DNA from: Micropruina glycogenica | GTDB lineage: Bacteria; Actinomycetota; Actinomycetes; Propionibacteriales; Propionibacteriaceae | NCBI RefSeq assembly: GCF_900289045.1 | Contig: NZ_LT985188.1 | Coordinates: forward strand, 2,418,001-2,482,000 | DNA length: 64,000 nucleotides | Reading direction: 5' to 3' | Shown here: positions 23,646 to 31,998 of the stretch, one piece after another | Layout: every line of letters begins with the position of its first letter | How positions within the stretch are numbered: the stretch's first letter is position 1 | Notes under the pieces: model-generated | What the model was told of the DNA's origin: nothing | The model's database searches: none | The model's input: only the letters and a program-made list of their open reading frames with translations | Made by a program: the position numbers and the translations under genes

Positions 23646-25388
23646 CTAACCGGACGCGCCCGGGCCGCCCAACCCACCACCCGGGCGAATCGACCCCAGC
23701 GACCCCGATCCCTTACCCGAGCCGACCGCGGCACCCGGTGCCGGCTTCTTCAACACCTCGACCGCCGATCTGATCGCGGCGACGATGGCCGTGACCGGAG
23801 CGTCCGTGCGCTGCAGCACCGCGGCCCACACCGGCACCAGTTCGTCTTCGTAGATGTGGCCGTGCCCGGGCGGGGTGTCGAGGCTGGTGGCCATGTCGGT
23901 GCTGACCTGAAACCAGGTGACCAGTGGCCACCAGCGCAGGGACGGGTTGACATCGGAGCCGGCACGTTCGTGCAACCAGTCCGGCTCTCGCCACGCGAGT
24001 TCGGCGGTGAACCGGGCCATCGGGTCGGACGCGTGCGCGACGTAGACGATGCGCGGGGCGTCCCATCGGCCCAGTGGACGTCCGTAGGCGTCGGCGACCA
24101 GCTCTTCGGGTCTGGTGACGAAGCGAATGTGCTTGCCGTTGTCGATCACGGGGGTGATCTCGGGTGAGCCCCGCATGCGCAGCCGTACCAAGTCGCGGGC
24201 GATGCGGGTGAAGCCCGGTGTGCCGATCCAGACCGCTCCTGCGATACGGGCCACCATGTCATCGGCGTCGACGAAGGCGCCGTGGCCGCCGAAACTGCCC
24301 AGCGACTCGCCGCTCACGAAGATGGCCGGACGGCGGTCGCGCGGCATCAGCTCGATCTCTTCTTCGAGCGCCTCCAGCAGCGCGAACGCACTCTGGCCGG
24401 GGGTGTCGCGGTCGGCCAGAAACACGAACGCGCTGGCCAGCTTCGAGTACTGGATCGAGACGGTCGCGCAGTCACCGCCGGTGAGGTACTCCACGGCCTG
24501 CACCGAGAACTCGTCCACCCAACCCCGACCTGCAGGGGTGTTCACCACCAGGGTGCCCCGGTTGAGGGCACCGGTGCGGCGCACCTCGGCCATGGCCGCC
24601 GCGACCGCTCCGGCGACACCGTCGTCACCCTGGGTGGCGTAGACGCGAATCGGCTCGAGCGCAGGCTCGCCGGTCACGGCTTCGATCTGCTGGGCGGACG
24701 GCCCGCACGAGGTGAAGATCTGGCCACGACGGCCCAGGTCGTCCCATGACTGCGCGGCGCCGGGGCTGCCGCTGCGGGTGGCCGAGGTCGGAGCCTCGAC
24801 CCCGCGGGGGCGGCGCCGGTTCATCTTCTCGGCCTGCCTGGTGAGCGACTCGAACACGCGACGCACCAGCACGCGGTTGACCAGCCGCAGCGCGACGATG
24901 ATCGCCACCACGACCACCAACAACGACAGCAGTGACGGCATGAACAGGTCCAGACCATTGGTGGCCCAGCTACCCAGCATCACCAGCCCGGTGACCAGCG
25001 TCACCAGCACCGCCAGAAACGCCAACGCCACACCCGTGGCCGCGATGTCGTGCCAGACGGGCTGCAGCGGCATGTCGACCAGCCGGGCGGTCCTGCGATG
25101 CTCCCGAACCGACCACGACCAACCCAACACCAGGAGCGTCACCCCGACCAGCGTCAGTATTTGTTGACCGCCGGGCATCGTCCAGGTGACCTGCACGGTC
25201 AAACCGATCATGCGGGCCAAGAATCGAGCGGTCGCTTCGAGCGCCAGGCCGACGAGGTAGCCGATCACGGCCACGACACCGCCGATCAGGCCCTGCATCA
25301 GCCAGCGTCGGGGCAGCAGGCTGGGCGCGAACGTCACCAGAAAGGCGCACAGGCCCAGCACCAGGCCCAAGCCCGATACCGCGCCCAT
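23646..25388 (-). CDS. Membrane-anchored alpha/beta hydrolase (Abhydrolase_9 family)
   Basis: A 580-residue protein with about five N-terminal transmembrane helices (residues ~1-175; the family's Abhydrolase_9_N module) and a C-terminal alpha/beta-hydrolase domain. The nucleophile elbow is GESLGSFGG near residue 350, with preceding strands VVNTPAGRGWVDEFSVQA and VSIQYSKLASAF typical of this family; HASDP supplies a possible catalytic His region. The substrate is unknown; the family is restricted to Actinobacteria and some Proteobacteria, and catalysis is probably extracytoplasmic or membrane-associated. The last ~40 residues are Gly/Pro/Ser-rich. The ATG start has a GAGAGGGG upstream. The PLD-like gene lies upstream in the same direction, 56 bp away. 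Confidence 0.8.
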   Translation of the reverse strand: MGAVSGLGLVLGLCAFLVTFAPSLLPRRWLMQGLIGGVVAVIGYLVGLALEATARFLARMIGLTVQVTWTMPGGQQILTLVGVTLLVLGWSWSVREHRRTARLVDMPLQPVWHDIAATGVALAFLAVLVTLVTGLVMLGSWATNGLDLFMPSLLSLLVVVVAIIVALRLVNRVLVRRVFESLTRQAEKMNRRRPRGVEAPTSATRSGSPGAAQSWDDLGRRGQIFTSCGPSAQQIEAVTGEPALEPIRVYATQGDDGVAGAVAAAMAEVRRTGALNRGTLVVNTPAGRGWVDEFSVQAVEYLTGGDCATVSIQYSKLASAFVFLADRDTPGQSAFALLEALEEEIELMPRDRRPAIFVSGESLGSFGGHGAFVDADDMVARIAGAVWIGTPGFTRIARDLVRLRMRGSPEITPVIDNGKHIRFVTRPEELVADAYGRPLGRWDAPRIVYVAHASDPMARFTAELAWREPDWLHERAGSDVNPSLRWWPLVTWFQVSTDMATSLDTPPGHGHIYEDELVPVWAAVLQRTDAPVTAIVAAIRSAVEVLKKPAPGAAVGSGKGSGSLGSIRPGGGLGGPGASG

Positions 25389-25444
25389 CTCGACCCCTCT
25401 CGTCGATGGGGTTCACCCTAACGGTCGTCGGTGACGCGAGTGAG

Positions 25445-27193
25445 TCAGCCGTCCAGCGGATCGGCCATCTCGGCGAGCTTCTGCACCCGTTTCGCGCGCA
25501 GCGTGCCGGGTGCGTACTTCAGGGTCCAGGTGTCGTTCTCGATCAGGTCGAAGGCGTGCTGGTCGGCCTGGGGTTGGTCGCCCTGCTGTTGACCGTTGCG
25601 TGCTGACAGCTGCTGCACCACCGAACGAAAGTAGTAGTGAAAGAACAGCCGGTTGAACTCGGTGAAATAGATGTCGGCCACCCGAGCGTCACCCCTGATG
25701 ATGATCATGTTCTCGTCGTTCTCGGTGGTGGAGGCCTTCGAGAAGTTGGCCGAGCCGGTGACCACCACCGGGTCAGGACCGAGCGGGTCGCTGAGCAGGA
25801 ACTTGTCGTGAATGAACGCGACGTGCTTGTTGAGGCCCAGTTCACGGGTGGTGGTCTCGGCGACCCACTGACCCAGCGGGTGGTCGAGTTCAGAACCCCA
25901 GGCCTGGTAGACGTTGCGCGACGAGTCGAGGCGAACCGTCGCCTTGCCGCGGGTTTCGAGCAGAAAGAACCGCAGCGGGCCGTCAGGGGTTCCGCCCGCG
26001 GCGGCGTCTTGAATCTCTTGCGCGATGCCGAACGCGAACGTGGCGCAGGCCAGCGAGGTGGTGCCCGCTCCGATCAGTTGGGCGTACAGGTTGAGTGCCC
26101 CCAGGTCGGGCCGCGGGCTGAACACCGGGGTGATGCCGGGTGCGACACCCGCCCGGTCGGCCGGGCCCGGGCTCAAGGCGGCCACCGCCGCCTTGAACGC
26201 GGCGTTCTTGGTTCGTTTGTCGGTGGCGGTGTCCGCCGACCGTCCGCCGGGGTCGGTGGCCAGCAGGTCGAAGTACGCCTCGTAGGCGGCGGCGGTGCGG
26301 GCGTCGCGCACCAATTGGCCGACATTCGACTGGCCGTGCACGCCGCCCCTGGTCAGGTTGGTCGAGCCCGTCCAGACCGTGGTGGGGGTTCCGGCCTCGC
26401 TGCGCACCAGGAACTTGTTGTGCGCGATCGCCGACACCCGCGCCTCGCGGGCAATGATCACGCCGGGCGGAAAGCCGGCGGCGGCGATGGCGGCCTGGTT
26501 GGGCACCCGCGGGCCGTCGGCGGTGTTCTTGAAGTCGATCACCAGGCGCACCTCGACGCCCCGGTCGGCGGCGCGGACCAGTTTGTCGAGCACGGGGGCA
26601 TAGTTGAACTCGTAGAACGCGCCGTGCAGCGCGTCGCCGGGGGCGGTTGTTCGAATGAAGTCCAGCAGCACGTCGTCCAGATCGCGGCTGAGCCAGTCGA
26701 GCGCCTGTTGCCGCAACTCGGGGGTCGGCTGGGCGTCGGGCGGCAGCCCGTTGAACCGGCGCTGGTAGGCCTGGCTCGAGGCCACGCCGCGGTTGAAGAC
26801 CACGTCATTGGCGCCGCCATGCAGCGGCTCCGTGTGCACCGTGATGGTGATCGGCTTGTTGCGTCGCGGCTTGGCCGGCGTCCCACGCATCGGGTGAAAG
26901 CGGTAGGTGTAGGTGGTGTCGCCACGCAGCGTGAAGTCGTCCCACACCAGCGCCTGAATCGGGTGGGTGTACGTCGACACCTCATCAGTCGGCTTGGGGT
27001 CGCGCACCAGCGACGGGAACACCTTGAACCCGCGCATCCAGACGAACGGTCCGCCCTCGGCGGCGCGTTCGACGCAGAACCCCAGCAGGCCCTTGCGGGC
27101 GAATTCGGTGGCGGTCAGGGCGAACGACACGGTGTTCACACCGCACACCGCGTAGGCCCGAATGCCACGAACCGAACGTGACCGGTAACGCAT
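25445..27193 (-). CDS. Phospholipase D-like protein with two HKD motifs
   Basis: A 582-residue protein of the PLD superfamily, which hydrolyses or transfers phosphodiesters through two HxKx4D motifs. The first is HNKFLVRSEAG...GSTNLTRGG (residues ~275-305; the Asp position of the strict motif is replaced by Glu in SEAG) and the second is HDKFLLSDPLGPD...GSANFSKAS (~475-500), which is canonical. The N-terminal ~150 residues form a beta-rich region (FCVERAAEGGPFVWMRGFKVF; YTYRFHPM) with no family I know. There is no signal peptide, so it should act in the cytoplasm, where substrates could be phospholipids or nucleic acids. It stands in front of the membrane hydrolase gene and may be co-transcribed with it. 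Confidence 0.78.
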   Translation of the reverse strand: MRYRSRSVRGIRAYAVCGVNTVSFALTATEFARKGLLGFCVERAAEGGPFVWMRGFKVFPSLVRDPKPTDEVSTYTHPIQALVWDDFTLRGDTTYTYRFHPMRGTPAKPRRNKPITITVHTEPLHGGANDVVFNRGVASSQAYQRRFNGLPPDAQPTPELRQQALDWLSRDLDDVLLDFIRTTAPGDALHGAFYEFNYAPVLDKLVRAADRGVEVRLVIDFKNTADGPRVPNQAAIAAAGFPPGVIIAREARVSAIAHNKFLVRSEAGTPTTVWTGSTNLTRGGVHGQSNVGQLVRDARTAAAYEAYFDLLATDPGGRSADTATDKRTKNAAFKAAVAALSPGPADRAGVAPGITPVFSPRPDLGALNLYAQLIGAGTTSLACATFAFGIAQEIQDAAAGGTPDGPLRFFLLETRGKATVRLDSSRNVYQAWGSELDHPLGQWVAETTTRELGLNKHVAFIHDKFLLSDPLGPDPVVVTGSANFSKASTTENDENMIIIRGDARVADIYFTEFNRLFFHYYFRSVVQQLSARNGQQQGDQPQADQHAFDLIENDTWTLKYAPGTLRAKRVQKLAEMADPLDG

Positions 27194-27328
27194 ACCTCAA
27201 GGTAGCCCCGGCAGGCCGCTTTGATACCGGCCGGACTCGATGTGGCGCCGCACGACCGCCTGTGCGGATCCGCAGCCTCCAGCCCGGTCACTCGGCATGA
27301 CCACGACGGGCGAAGGGGAGGTTTCTCA

Positions 27329-27489
27329 GCGGTCAGGGGACGGTTCTCCAGCGGTTGGAGAACCGTCCCCTACCCGGTTGGAGAACCGTCCCCTTGCCGG
27401 TTGGAGAAGCGTCCCCTACCCGGTCGGAGAACCGTCCCTTACCCGGTCGGAGAACCGTCCCCTACCCGGTTGGAGAACCGTCCCCTTGC
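27329..27489. repeat. Six tandem 23-bp repeats preceded by one inverted unit
   Basis: From 27352 to 27489 there are six exact-length 23-bp units, each beginning CGGT(T/C)GGAGAA(C/G)CGTCCC and ending (C/T)TACC or CTTGC. The upstream GGGGACGGTTCTCC (27337-27350) is the inverse of the core AGAACCGTCCCC, so a large hairpin with sliding registers is possible. The array ends a few bases from the stop of the downstream VOC gene. There are no spacers, so it is not a CRISPR array; it has the form of a variable-number tandem repeat. Confidence 0.92.
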
Positions 27490-27492
27490 CCG

Positions 27493-27984
27493 TCAGTCGA
27501 TGCGTTGCGCGAGGGCGACGATGATGCCGTCGGGGCCACGCACGTACGCCATGCGCCAGACGTTCTCGTACTGGCCGATGCCGCCCACCAGGCCGTAGCC
27601 GTCGGCCGCCACCCGCTCGACGAGGGCGTCGATGTCGTCCACCTGAAACGCGACGCTGCGCAATCCCGCCTGATTGGTGGGTGCGGCTGAGCCTGGCAGC
27701 ACGTCGGGGCGATCGAAGCTCGACAGTTCGACCCCGGTGCCGCCGTCGGGCGCTCGCAGCATGACGATCTGCGTGCGCGCACCCGTCATGCCGATCACGG
27801 TGTCGAGGAAGTCCCCGTCAACCGCCATACGTTCTTCGACCTCCAGCCCGAGGCTGACGAAGAAGGCCGTTGCACTGTCGAGGTCACTCACCGTGATACC
27901 GACGTGGTCGAAGGTCAGCACCCGCGCCGCCGTCGATTCGTCGAAACCGCCGACGCCCTGCGGCAGCCTCGGCGCCCGGGCCAT
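27493..27984 (-). CDS. VOC family protein, methylmalonyl-CoA epimerase/glyoxalase-like
   Basis: A single VOC chain (about 163 residues) with the two-module fold: LTFDHVGITVSDLDSATAFF supplies the first metal His, VELSSFDRP the first Glu, LRSVAFQVDDIDALVERV the second His position (here Gln/Val, so possibly degenerate) and YVRGPDGIIVALAQ the last Glu position (replaced by Val/Ala). Loss of canonical ligands makes the activity uncertain. The ATG at 27984 overlaps the TGA of the upstream zinc-ribbon gene as ATGA, indicating translational coupling. Reading further upstream (27493-28026) would intrude into that gene and is rejected. Confidence 0.75.
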   Translation of the reverse strand: MARAPRLPQGVGGFDESTAARVLTFDHVGITVSDLDSATAFFVSLGLEVEERMAVDGDFLDTVIGMTGARTQIVMLRAPDGGTGVELSSFDRPDVLPGSAAPTNQAGLRSVAFQVDDIDALVERVAADGYGLVGGIGQYENVWRMAYVRGPDGIIVALAQRID

Positions 27985-28727
27985 CACAGCCCCGATTCGG
28001 CGGTGCGCACCAGAATGCGGTTGCACTCTTCGCAGCGCAGCACCTCATCGGGTGACGCGTGGCGGTAGCGCACCAGGTCGGCGGCGTTCACCTGCAACTG
28101 GCAACCCGAACAGCGACGCTGCACCAGCGCGGCAGCCCCCACTCCTCCGCTCTTGGCGCGCACCTTGTCGTACAGGTCCACCAGGTCGGCCGGCAGCTCG
28201 GCAACCAGCCCTTCGCGCAGCGAGCGCTGGCCGGCCAGCTCGGCGTCCAGTTCGGCGAACTGAGTGTCGCGCGCGGCGATCAGAGCGCGCAGTTCACCTT
28301 CACCCGCCGCGCGGTCGGCCACCAGTTGATCGCGGACGCCGGTGGCGGCCTCGAGCCGTTCCATCACCTCGAGTTCGTCGTCTTCGAGGGCGACGATGCG
28401 GCGCTTGAGGTGCTCGATCTCGTCCAACAGGGCGTTGAGCTGCTTGGGGTCGCTGACGGTGCCGTCGTTGACGCGCTGCTGATCGCGCTGCAACCGCTGG
28501 CGCACCGGCACCAGATCGTCCTCGGCCTTGGCCTGATCGAGCTCCAGATCGCTGACCGCGGTGTTGGCGGCGATCAGCTCTTCGGCCTGCCGCCGGCGCA
28601 CCACCTGGCGCTCGGCGATGGCTGCCAGTTCGGGCAGTGAGCGCCGCCGATGATCGAGCTGAGCGATCGCGGTGTCGATCGACTGCAGTTGCAGCAGCCT
28701 CGTTTGAGCGGTGGCAGCAGCCTGCAT
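27984..28727 (-). CDS. Coiled-coil protein with C4 zinc ribbon (zf-RING_7/CT398 family)
   Basis: The 247-residue protein is mostly two long antiparallel coiled-coil helices (residues ~1-190; LQLQSIDTAIAQLDHRR, then ELDQAKAEDDLVPVRQRLQRDQQRV and LLDEIEHLKRRIVALEDDELEVMERLE) followed by a four-Cys ribbon, CSGCQLQVN...CEECNRIL. This architecture is the conserved bacterial DUF164/zf-RING_7 family. In Actinobacteria it is often encoded next to Nif3-like and RNase H/phosphoglycerate-mutase genes; here a histidine phosphatase lies divergently, 53 bp away. Its function is unproven; flagellar or transport roles have been proposed for homologues elsewhere. The ATG start has GGAGG. Confidence 0.85.
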   Translation of the reverse strand: MQAAATAQTRLLQLQSIDTAIAQLDHRRRSLPELAAIAERQVVRRRQAEELIAANTAVSDLELDQAKAEDDLVPVRQRLQRDQQRVNDGTVSDPKQLNALLDEIEHLKRRIVALEDDELEVMERLEAATGVRDQLVADRAAGEGELRALIAARDTQFAELDAELAGQRSLREGLVAELPADLVDLYDKVRAKSGGVGAAALVQRRCSGCQLQVNAADLVRYRHASPDEVLRCEECNRILVRTAESGL

Positions 28728-28780
28728 GGCGACCTCCTGGAGTTGTGGCCTCCGACTCTAGCCGCTGGTTAGATGGGCGC

Positions 28781-29341
28781 ATGACCCTGCTGTATCTCGT
28801 CCGCCACGGACAGACCGAATGGAGCAAGTCCGGCCAGCACACCTCGTTCACCGATCTCGATCTCACCGAGCACGGTGTCAAGCAGGCGACCGCCCTGCGT
28901 GAGCGGCTCGACCCGAGCGAGTTCGGCCTGGTGTTGACCAGCCCACGCATGCGCGCCCGCAAGACCGCCGAACTGGCCGGCTTCACCGACTACGAGGTCA
29001 CCGACGACCTTCAGGAGTGGAACTACGGCGACTACGAGGGCAAGACGTCTGCGCAGATTCGCGAGGACCACCACGGTTGGCGGCTGTGGTTCAACGGTGT
29101 GCCGAACGGCGAAACCGCCGACCAGGTGCGTGAGCGGCTCACCCGGGTCGTTCACCGGGTGCGGGCATCAGGCGTCGACAAGGCGATCTGCTTCGGCCAC
29201 GGCCACGCCTCGCGGGTGTTGGCCCTGTGTTGGATGGACTTTCCGCTGATCTTCGGCCAGGCGTTTCCGCTCGAAGTGGCCAGCATCTCGATTCTGGGCC
29301 GCGAGAAGGAATCGTGGGCCATGCTGCGCTGGAACAGCTGA
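28781..29341 (+). CDS. Histidine phosphatase (phosphoglycerate mutase/acid phosphatase-like)
   Basis: The 186-residue protein belongs to the histidine phosphatase superfamily. The phosphohistidine motif LVRHGQTEW is at residues 4-13, the proton donor Glu lies in LQEWNYGDYEG and the second catalytic His in CFGHGHASR. The size and the EWNYGDYEG segment suit small broad-specificity phosphatases such as the CobC/GpmB group or actinobacterial acid phosphatases. The substrate is not predictable. The start codon ATG 28781 was chosen because it directly precedes the first strand. The Xaa-Pro aminopeptidase gene follows two bases after the stop. Confidence 0.85.
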   Translation: MTLLYLVRHGQTEWSKSGQHTSFTDLDLTEHGVKQATALRERLDPSEFGLVLTSPRMRARKTAELAGFTDYEVTDDLQEWNYGDYEGKTSAQIREDHHGWRLWFNGVPNGETADQVRERLTRVVHRVRASGVDKAICFGHGHASRVLALCWMDFPLIFGQAFPLEVASISILGREKESWAMLRWNS

Positions 29342-29343
29342 TC

Positions 29344-30843
29344 GTGGCCGACGAGACCGGCCCGGCCGAGGGCGAGAACCAGGAGCTGCCCAACCGGCAG
29401 AGCCCCTTCTCTGAGCCGTTCCGGGCGTTCATTCCGCAGGGTTGGGCGCCCTACTCCGACGTACCGCCCGCCGCGCTGCCCGCCACCGCGTACGCACCGG
29501 CCCGCCGCGAAGCCCTGAGCGCGCAGTTCCCCGGTGACCGGCTGGTGATTCCCGCCGGCGACCTGTCGGTGCGGTCCAACGACACCGACTACCGGTTTCG
29601 GCCGCACTCGGCGTTCGCGCACCTGACCGGGCTGGGCACCGACCGCGAGCCCGCTGCCGTGCTGGTGCTCGAACCCACCGACGACGGCCACGACGCCACG
29701 CTGTACTTCAAGCCGCGGGTGCCCCGCACCGATCGCGAGTTCTACGCCGATTCGCGCTACGGCGAGATGTGGGTCGGCCAGCGCGAGTCGCTGGGCGAGA
29801 TGGAGGCGCTCACCGGGCTGGCCTGCGCGCCGATCAGCCAACTGTCCGAGGCGCTGGCGAAGAACGCCGGCGCCACCCGGGTGCTGATCGTGTCGGACGC
29901 CGACGCGCAGCTCACCGCGCAGCTGAACGGCCAGCGCACCGCGCTGGGCCTGGGCGCCGAGGCGGCCGGCGACATGCAGTTGACCGTCGCGCTGAGCGAG
30001 CTGCGGTTGGTCAAGGACGACTTCGAGATCGAGCAGATGCGGGTCGCCTGCGACGTGACCGCCGACGGCTTCGAGGCCGTGGTGGCCGCCCTGCCCGAGG
30101 CCGTCCGGCGCGGCCGTGGCGAACGCTGGGTCGAGGGCGTGTTCGGGTTGCACGCCAGGCACGCGGGCAACGCGGTGGGCTACGACACCATCGCCGCGGC
30201 CGGCGATCACGCGAACACGCTGCACTGGATTCGCAACGACGGCGACTTGACCCCCGACGGCCTGTTGCTGCTCGACGCCGGTGTCGAGCTCGACAGCCTG
30301 TACACCGCCGACATCACCCGTACCCTGCCGGTGGGCGGACGGTTCACCCCGGCCCAGCGCAAGGTGTACGACGCGGTGCTCGCGGCCCAAGAGGCCGGCA
30401 TGGCGGCGGCCAAGCCGGGGGCCAAGTTCTCCGACGTGCACGCCGCGGCGATCCGGGTGATCGCCGAGCACCTGCTCGAGTGGGGGCTGCTGCCGGTGTC
30501 TGTCGAGCAGACGCTGGACCCCGAGCAAGGGGGCCACCACCGGCGCTGGATGGTGCACGGAACGTCCCACCACTTGGGCATCGACGTGCACGACTGCGCG
30601 CAGGCGCGGCAAGAGAACTACCGCGACGCCGTGCTGCGGCCCGGCATGGTGATCACCGTCGAACCGGGCCTGTACTTCAAGTCGACCGACCTGCTGGTGC
30701 CCGACGAACTGCGCGGCATCGGGGTGCGCATCGAAGACGACGTGCTGATCACCGAGACCGGCTGCGAGAACCTCTCGGCGCGGCTGCCGCGCACCGCCGA
30801 GGCCGTCGAAAGCTGGATGGACGGGCTACTAGGACACCGCTGA
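29344..30843 (+). CDS. pepP: Xaa-Pro aminopeptidase (M24B)
   Basis: The enzyme releases an N-terminal residue preceding proline. Residues ~45-190 are the aminopeptidase-P N-terminal domain (AYAPARREALSAQFPGDRLVIPAGDL... FAHLTGLGTDREPAAVLVL), and ~215-499 the pita-bread catalytic domain. Metal ligands: Asp in LLLDAGVELDSLYTADITRT (two), His in HGTSHHLGIDVHD, Glu in VITVEPGLYF and Glu in IRIEDDVL. At 499 residues it is normal for actinobacterial PepP. The GTG at 29344 begins two bases after the phosphatase stop, so translation is probably coupled. The first ~40 residues are polar and variable, so a slightly different start cannot be excluded. Confidence 0.92.
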   Translation: MADETGPAEGENQELPNRQSPFSEPFRAFIPQGWAPYSDVPPAALPATAYAPARREALSAQFPGDRLVIPAGDLSVRSNDTDYRFRPHSAFAHLTGLGTDREPAAVLVLEPTDDGHDATLYFKPRVPRTDREFYADSRYGEMWVGQRESLGEMEALTGLACAPISQLSEALAKNAGATRVLIVSDADAQLTAQLNGQRTALGLGAEAAGDMQLTVALSELRLVKDDFEIEQMRVACDVTADGFEAVVAALPEAVRRGRGERWVEGVFGLHARHAGNAVGYDTIAAAGDHANTLHWIRNDGDLTPDGLLLLDAGVELDSLYTADITRTLPVGGRFTPAQRKVYDAVLAAQEAGMAAAKPGAKFSDVHAAAIRVIAEHLLEWGLLPVSVEQTLDPEQGGHHRRWMVHGTSHHLGIDVHDCAQARQENYRDAVLRPGMVITVEPGLYFKSTDLLVPDELRGIGVRIEDDVLITETGCENLSARLPRTAEAVESWMDGLLGHR

Positions 30844-30888
30844 ACATCGGCCTACCATGGGCTGCGGTCCTAGTGAGGAGGCATTCCG

Positions 30889-31941
30889 ATGACGGTTCGC
30901 AGCAACTGGGACTCCGCGCACGAACGGCCCCGTGGCCTCGGCACCAAAAAGATGCCCCCCGAACTCATCTGGTCGCGTTACGTCGGCGGCCACCCGTGCC
31001 CCTCGGAGGTGCTCGACGAGGCGGTGGGGGCGGCCCGGCACGGTGACGGCTACATCTGGATCGGCCTGCACAACCCCACCGAGGCCACCATGGAGGCGCT
31101 CGGCGAACGGATAGGCCTGCACGAACTGGCCATCGAGGACGCCGTGCACGGCCACCGCCGATCGAAGCTGGAGCGGTTCGACGAGAACCTTTTCTTCGTG
31201 ATCTCGACCGTCGCCTACGTCGACCGGGGCGCCGACGAGGCGGCCGAGATCGTCACCACCGGCGAGCTGATGGTGTTTCTCGGCGACTGGTACGTGATGA
31301 CCTCACGACACAGCGGGCCGACGCGCATGGCCGAGGTGCGGCGCGAGGTCGAGCAGGATTCGGACGACATGCCGCTCGGCCCGTCGCGGGTGCTGTACGC
31401 CTGCCTGTCGGTGGCGATCGACGACTTCGAGCGGGTGGCCGCGCAGATGGAGGAGGACGTCGAGGACTGTGAAGAGCTCGTGTTCGGCAACGACGGCCAA
31501 CCCGACGTCGAACGGGCCTACGCGATCAAGCGCGAACTGATCGAGTTCCGCCGCTGCGTCGGGCCGCTCGGCGCACCGCTGACCGCCCTGTGCACGCGCG
31601 ACTTCCCCTCCATCGGCGAAGACGCCCGGCCGTACTTTCGCGAACTGGCCGAGCGCGTGCAGCAGGTGCGTGAGACGGTCGGCGCCATGGAAGACCAGCT
31701 GACCAACATTCTGCAGGCGGCGCTGGCCAGGGCGTCGATGGCCGACAACCGCGACATGCGCAAGATCTCGGCCGCGGTGGCGATTCTGGCGATTCCGACC
31801 ACGCTGGGCGCGATCTACGGCATGAACTTCACCGACATGCCCGAGTTGTCGTGGGCGGGCAGCTACTTCGTGGTGATGGCGGTCAACGTGATCGGCATGG
31901 TGGTGTTGTACCTGCTGTTCCGCAAGTTCAAGTGGCTGTGA
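30889..31941 (+). CDS. corA: CorA-type magnesium/cobalt transporter
   Basis: The 350-residue protein has a large cytoplasmic N-terminal domain rich in acidic residues, a long stalk helix and two C-terminal transmembrane helices. The signature YGMNFTDMPE between them (residues ~303-312) has the GMN selectivity motif and the periplasmic acidic loop of CorA; the protein ends FRKFKWL, the usual positively charged tail. CorA forms a pentameric Mg2+ channel in the membrane. The ATG at 30889 has GGAGG eight bases upstream. It follows the pepP gene by 45 bp and could be transcribed with it. Confidence 0.92.
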   Translation: MTVRSNWDSAHERPRGLGTKKMPPELIWSRYVGGHPCPSEVLDEAVGAARHGDGYIWIGLHNPTEATMEALGERIGLHELAIEDAVHGHRRSKLERFDENLFFVISTVAYVDRGADEAAEIVTTGELMVFLGDWYVMTSRHSGPTRMAEVRREVEQDSDDMPLGPSRVLYACLSVAIDDFERVAAQMEEDVEDCEELVFGNDGQPDVERAYAIKRELIEFRRCVGPLGAPLTALCTRDFPSIGEDARPYFRELAERVQQVRETVGAMEDQLTNILQAALARASMADNRDMRKISAAVAILAIPTTLGAIYGMNFTDMPELSWAGSYFVVMAVNVIGMVVLYLLFRKFKWL

Positions 31942-31998
31942 GCACAGCCGTCCGAGATCGAATGACGCGGCTTGCGGCACGGCGCTAGCATCCGCACC

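Noticed and set aside
23428-23649. 73-codon plus-strand open frame
   Set aside because: Built from repeat sequence, no ribosome-binding site, no family features.
27352-27489. Possible CRISPR array
   Set aside because: The 23-bp units follow each other directly with no spacers, and no cas gene is near.
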